The position numbers and the translations under genes are program-made. Shown one piece after another: positions 62,092-64,000 of a DNA stretch of 64,000 nucleotides; within the stretch, counting starts at the first letter, position 1; each line of letters begins with the position of its first letter. The notes beneath the pieces are model-generated. The model was given only the letters and a program-made list of their open reading frames with translations. It ran no database searches and was not told the DNA's origin. Origin of the DNA: Clostridium neonatale (lineage in GTDB: Bacteria > Bacillota > Clostridia > Clostridiales > Clostridiaceae); the NCBI RefSeq assembly GCF_001458595.1, contig NZ_LN890328.1, positions 210,797-274,796 on the forward strand, written 5' to 3'.

Positions 62092-62135
62092 AAAGGCAAT
62101 AGTTAGGTTTGATTTCCTAGCTATTGCCTTTATTT
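62092..62135 (+). terminator. Rho-independent terminator
   Basis: AAAGGCAATAG and CTATTGCCTTT arms, then TATTTG. Ends the holin unit and separates it from the argC leader. Confidence 0.82.
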
Positions 62136-62339
62136 GTAGCATAAGAGTATATTGAATAATAACTGAAATCCAATATACGATATATTCTATTATAGGAAAA
62201 TTTGAACTAAAAATATCGATCATTTTAAAACTGACAAAATATTAACATTGACAAAAGTATTAATTGACATATAAAAGTAAATATGTTACATTATAAAAAA
62301 TAAATTACAAATGCTATGAAAAGAAACAGTAAATATTTT

Positions 62340-62590
62340 TGATTTTTCAGAGAGAAGTTGCCAGGTGAAAAACTTTAATGAAAAAATATTGAACCAGTCT
62401 TGGAGCTATGAACCGAAAGTGTATTATGAGTAGGCTTCATCGGAGATTCTACCGTTAAAAGGAAAACAGTATAAAGATACATAATCTTCGTACTGATTGA
62501 GTGCAGTTATTTCTGAAATTAGGTGGTAACACGGATTGTATATTCGCCCTAAGTTGATTATTAAATCAGCTTAGGGCTTTTCTTTTTGTA
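62340..62590 (+). promoter_or_regulatory. T-box leader of argC
   Basis: Features in order: AGAGAG of stem I base (62350), GAACCAGTCTTGGAGC distal part, GAGTAGG and CCGTTA of stem II (about 62430-62457), the T-box AGGTGGTAACACGG (62521-62534), and an intrinsic terminator GCCCTAAG/CTTAGGGC with T-run (62546-62587). The T-box pairs with uncharged tRNA to form an antiterminator. The specifier codon cannot be assigned by eye; arginine is expected from the gene downstream. Confidence 0.87.
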
Positions 62591-62614
62591 GCAGGAAAAT
62601 AGGAGGAAAAAATA

Positions 62615-63673
62615 ATGATAAAAGTTGGTATTTGTGGAGCTTCTGGCTATATGGGTGGGGAGGTGTTAAGAGTACTTTTGGAACATCCAGAAACAGAAGC
62701 TGTATGGGCAACAAGTAGACATGACAAATATGTATCAGACTTTCACAGAAATTTTTATGGATTAAATATGAAGCTATGCAAAATGGAAGAAATCACTCCT
62801 TGTGATGTTGTGTTCCTAGCACTACCTTCAGGCCATGCAATGGAGCTATCACAGAAATTTCTTGAAGAAGGAACTAAAGTTATAGACCTTGGATCAGATT
62901 TTCGTCTTGAAAATATAAGTGATTGGGAAGAAATCTATGGAATGAAACACACTCAGCCAGAGCTTATAAAAGAGGCTATATACGGACTCACTGAATTTAA
63001 AAGAGATAAAATTAAAAATGCTAAGCTTATTGCAAATCCAGGCTGTTATTCTTCATCAGCAATATTTGGACTTGCTCCATTAGTAAATGAAGGAATAATA
63101 GATACAAATAAAATAGTGGTGGATGGTCTTTCAGGAACAGCTGGCGCAGGAGCAGAACTTAATATAAGTGTTCATCATCCAGAGATAGGAAACAATATAC
63201 TTCCATATAATGTAGTAAATCATAGGCATACATATGAGATAGAGCAAGAATTATCTAGATTTACGCAAAATAAAGTAAGTGTTCATTTTTCAACTGCTTA
63301 TGTTCCAATTACAAGAGGAATATTAACAATATCACATTGTTTTCCTAACAAAACAGTAACACGAAAGGAAATTTTAGATTTGTATAAGAGTTTTTATAAT
63401 GATAGCAAAGGCTTTATCAAAATTCTAGACTATGAAAAGAATGAAAAATCAAGCTATATTTATGAACCATATCCATGGGTTTCAGCAGTTTCAGGAACAA
63501 ATTACTGTCATATTGGTGTTGATGTTGATGAAAAGAGAAATAGAATTGTTGTGTACAGCGTTTTAGACAGTATTGGAAAGGGAGGAGCACATGCAGGGGT
63601 CCAGAATTTAAATGTGATGTTTGGTTTAGATGAAAATACTGGACTTTCAAGAAGCGGAATGCATCCATATTAA
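62615..63673 (+). CDS. argC: N-acetyl-gamma-glutamyl-phosphate reductase
   Basis: 352 residues. NADP-binding Rossmann motif GICGASGYMGGEVLRVL at the start, catalytic Cys in IANPGCYSSSAIFGLAPL (about 150), and HHPEIGNNILPYNVVNHRHT plus the late GGAHAGVQNLNVMFG. Catalyses the third step of arginine synthesis, reducing N-acetylglutamyl phosphate to the semialdehyde. GGAGG precedes ATG. Control by the T-box upstream. The other arg genes probably lie beyond the right edge. Confidence 0.95.
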   Translation: MIKVGICGASGYMGGEVLRVLLEHPETEAVWATSRHDKYVSDFHRNFYGLNMKLCKMEEITPCDVVFLALPSGHAMELSQKFLEEGTKVIDLGSDFRLENISDWEEIYGMKHTQPELIKEAIYGLTEFKRDKIKNAKLIANPGCYSSSAIFGLAPLVNEGIIDTNKIVVDGLSGTAGAGAELNISVHHPEIGNNILPYNVVNHRHTYEIEQELSRFTQNKVSVHFSTAYVPITRGILTISHCFPNKTVTRKEILDLYKSFYNDSKGFIKILDYEKNEKSSYIYEPYPWVSAVSGTNYCHIGVDVDEKRNRIVVYSVLDSIGKGGAHAGVQNLNVMFGLDENTGLSRSGMHPY

Positions 63674-63717
63674 ATTTAAGCATATGAATATTAATTAATT
63701 TCTATTTTAATAATCAA

Positions 63718-63990
63718 TTAATAATAGAAATTAATAGTATACTTTTTCCATGGAATGCGGCTTAAAGGTACCTTAGATATAAAATTTACAAGATCACGTC
63801 TTCCGCTATATCTAGCAGTACCTTGAGCATTTTGTGCCATAAGAACTACAGGCAGATTTTGAAATACACGAGAAAAATCCTTCCTAAGACCTTCTATATC
63901 AGAACTTGCAAAAACAGAAGGTTTTACAACAGCTATTGCAAAAGTTACATTCCTTTCTTTAATAACAGCTCCATCAAATTGCATTTGCAT
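63718..63990 (-). CDS. Conserved small clostridial protein of unknown function
   Basis: 90 residues: MQFDGAVIKERNVTFAIAVV, FASSDIEGLRKDFSRVFQNL, VVLMAQNAQGTARYSGRRDL and RIPWKKYTI. No signal peptide or membrane segment. I recognise it as similar to a small conserved clostridial protein without a name. ATG at 63990 with GGTG upstream is 10 bp from the window edge; ATG at 63984 is an alternative. Convergent with argC. Confidence 0.75.
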   Translation of the reverse strand: MQMQFDGAVIKERNVTFAIAVVKPSVFASSDIEGLRKDFSRVFQNLPVVLMAQNAQGTARYSGRRDLVNFISKVPLSRIPWKKYTINFYY

Positions 63991-64000
63991 AACTTACACC

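Noticed and set aside
62340-62590. Assigning the T-box specifier codon
   Set aside because: The stem I specifier loop could not be folded with confidence by eye; an arginine codon is expected from argC but not demonstrated.
1-64000. tRNA, rRNA or tmRNA genes
   Set aside because: No sequence with the required conserved blocks was noticed on either strand; a dedicated scan was not possible.

Overview
The window is low-GC Firmicutes DNA with AT-rich intergenic stretches, strong AGGAGG-type ribosome sites and rho-independent terminators. Gene content (agr locus, T-box before argC, SEC-C methionine aminopeptidase, AIM24, many GNAT acetyltransferases, clostridial lipoproteins) points to Clostridium sensu stricto, plausibly the C. 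beijerinckii group. The species is inferred from protein style only. No rRNA, tRNA or CRISPR array was seen.

Layout. 0-4.8 kb: an efflux operon on the minus strand (two ABC half-transporters forming a heterodimer with one degenerate ATP site, then an HlyD-like adaptor) divergent from a TetR regulator. 4.9-8.5 kb: a decapitated MocR/LysE pair, a GNAT, a VOC protein and a dead flavodoxin copy. 8.5-17.4 kb: a carbohydrate system with a YesM/YesN two-component pair divergent from a solute-binding lipoprotein, two permeases, a GH172 (DUF2961) protein and a GmuE-like fructokinase; it has no ATPase of its own and probably handles a fructose-containing oligosaccharide. 17.9-19.8 kb: a group IIC intron placed right after a terminator hairpin.

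19.8-50 kb: a long accessory stretch of mostly single-gene units on the + strand, many with their own promoter and terminator. It holds six of the window's seven GNATs, an APH-type kinase, TmrB-like, VanZ, YnfA, DHA2 exporter and other small enzymes. Broken genes are mixed in: aadE, a second copy of a membrane peptidase, isochorismatase-like, SRPBCC, racemase and ClbS/DfsB. Similar promoter blocks, terminators and a CTTAAGAATTT repeat recur between genes. 49.6-52.3 kb: PadR divergent from an old-yellow-enzyme-type reductase, with a textbook ATGT-N8-ACAT site over its -35 box.

52.4-62.1 kb is the most interesting part. A small phage-like replication module (XRE regulator, an unknown small protein, a primase/helicase with a degenerate zinc ribbon, a cluster of eight exact TTTTGTTACA sites, an ArpU-like regulator) is followed by an agr-type peptide quorum-sensing locus (membrane protein, AgrB, an unannotated 45-residue AgrD, and a PAS-containing kinase that is not AgrC-like), a lipoprotein, and a holin whose only well-placed start is AUA. 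It may be a decayed mobile element carrying a signalling and lysis cassette, but no integrase, terminase or endolysin is visible. The window ends with a T-box leader, argC and a conserved small gene.
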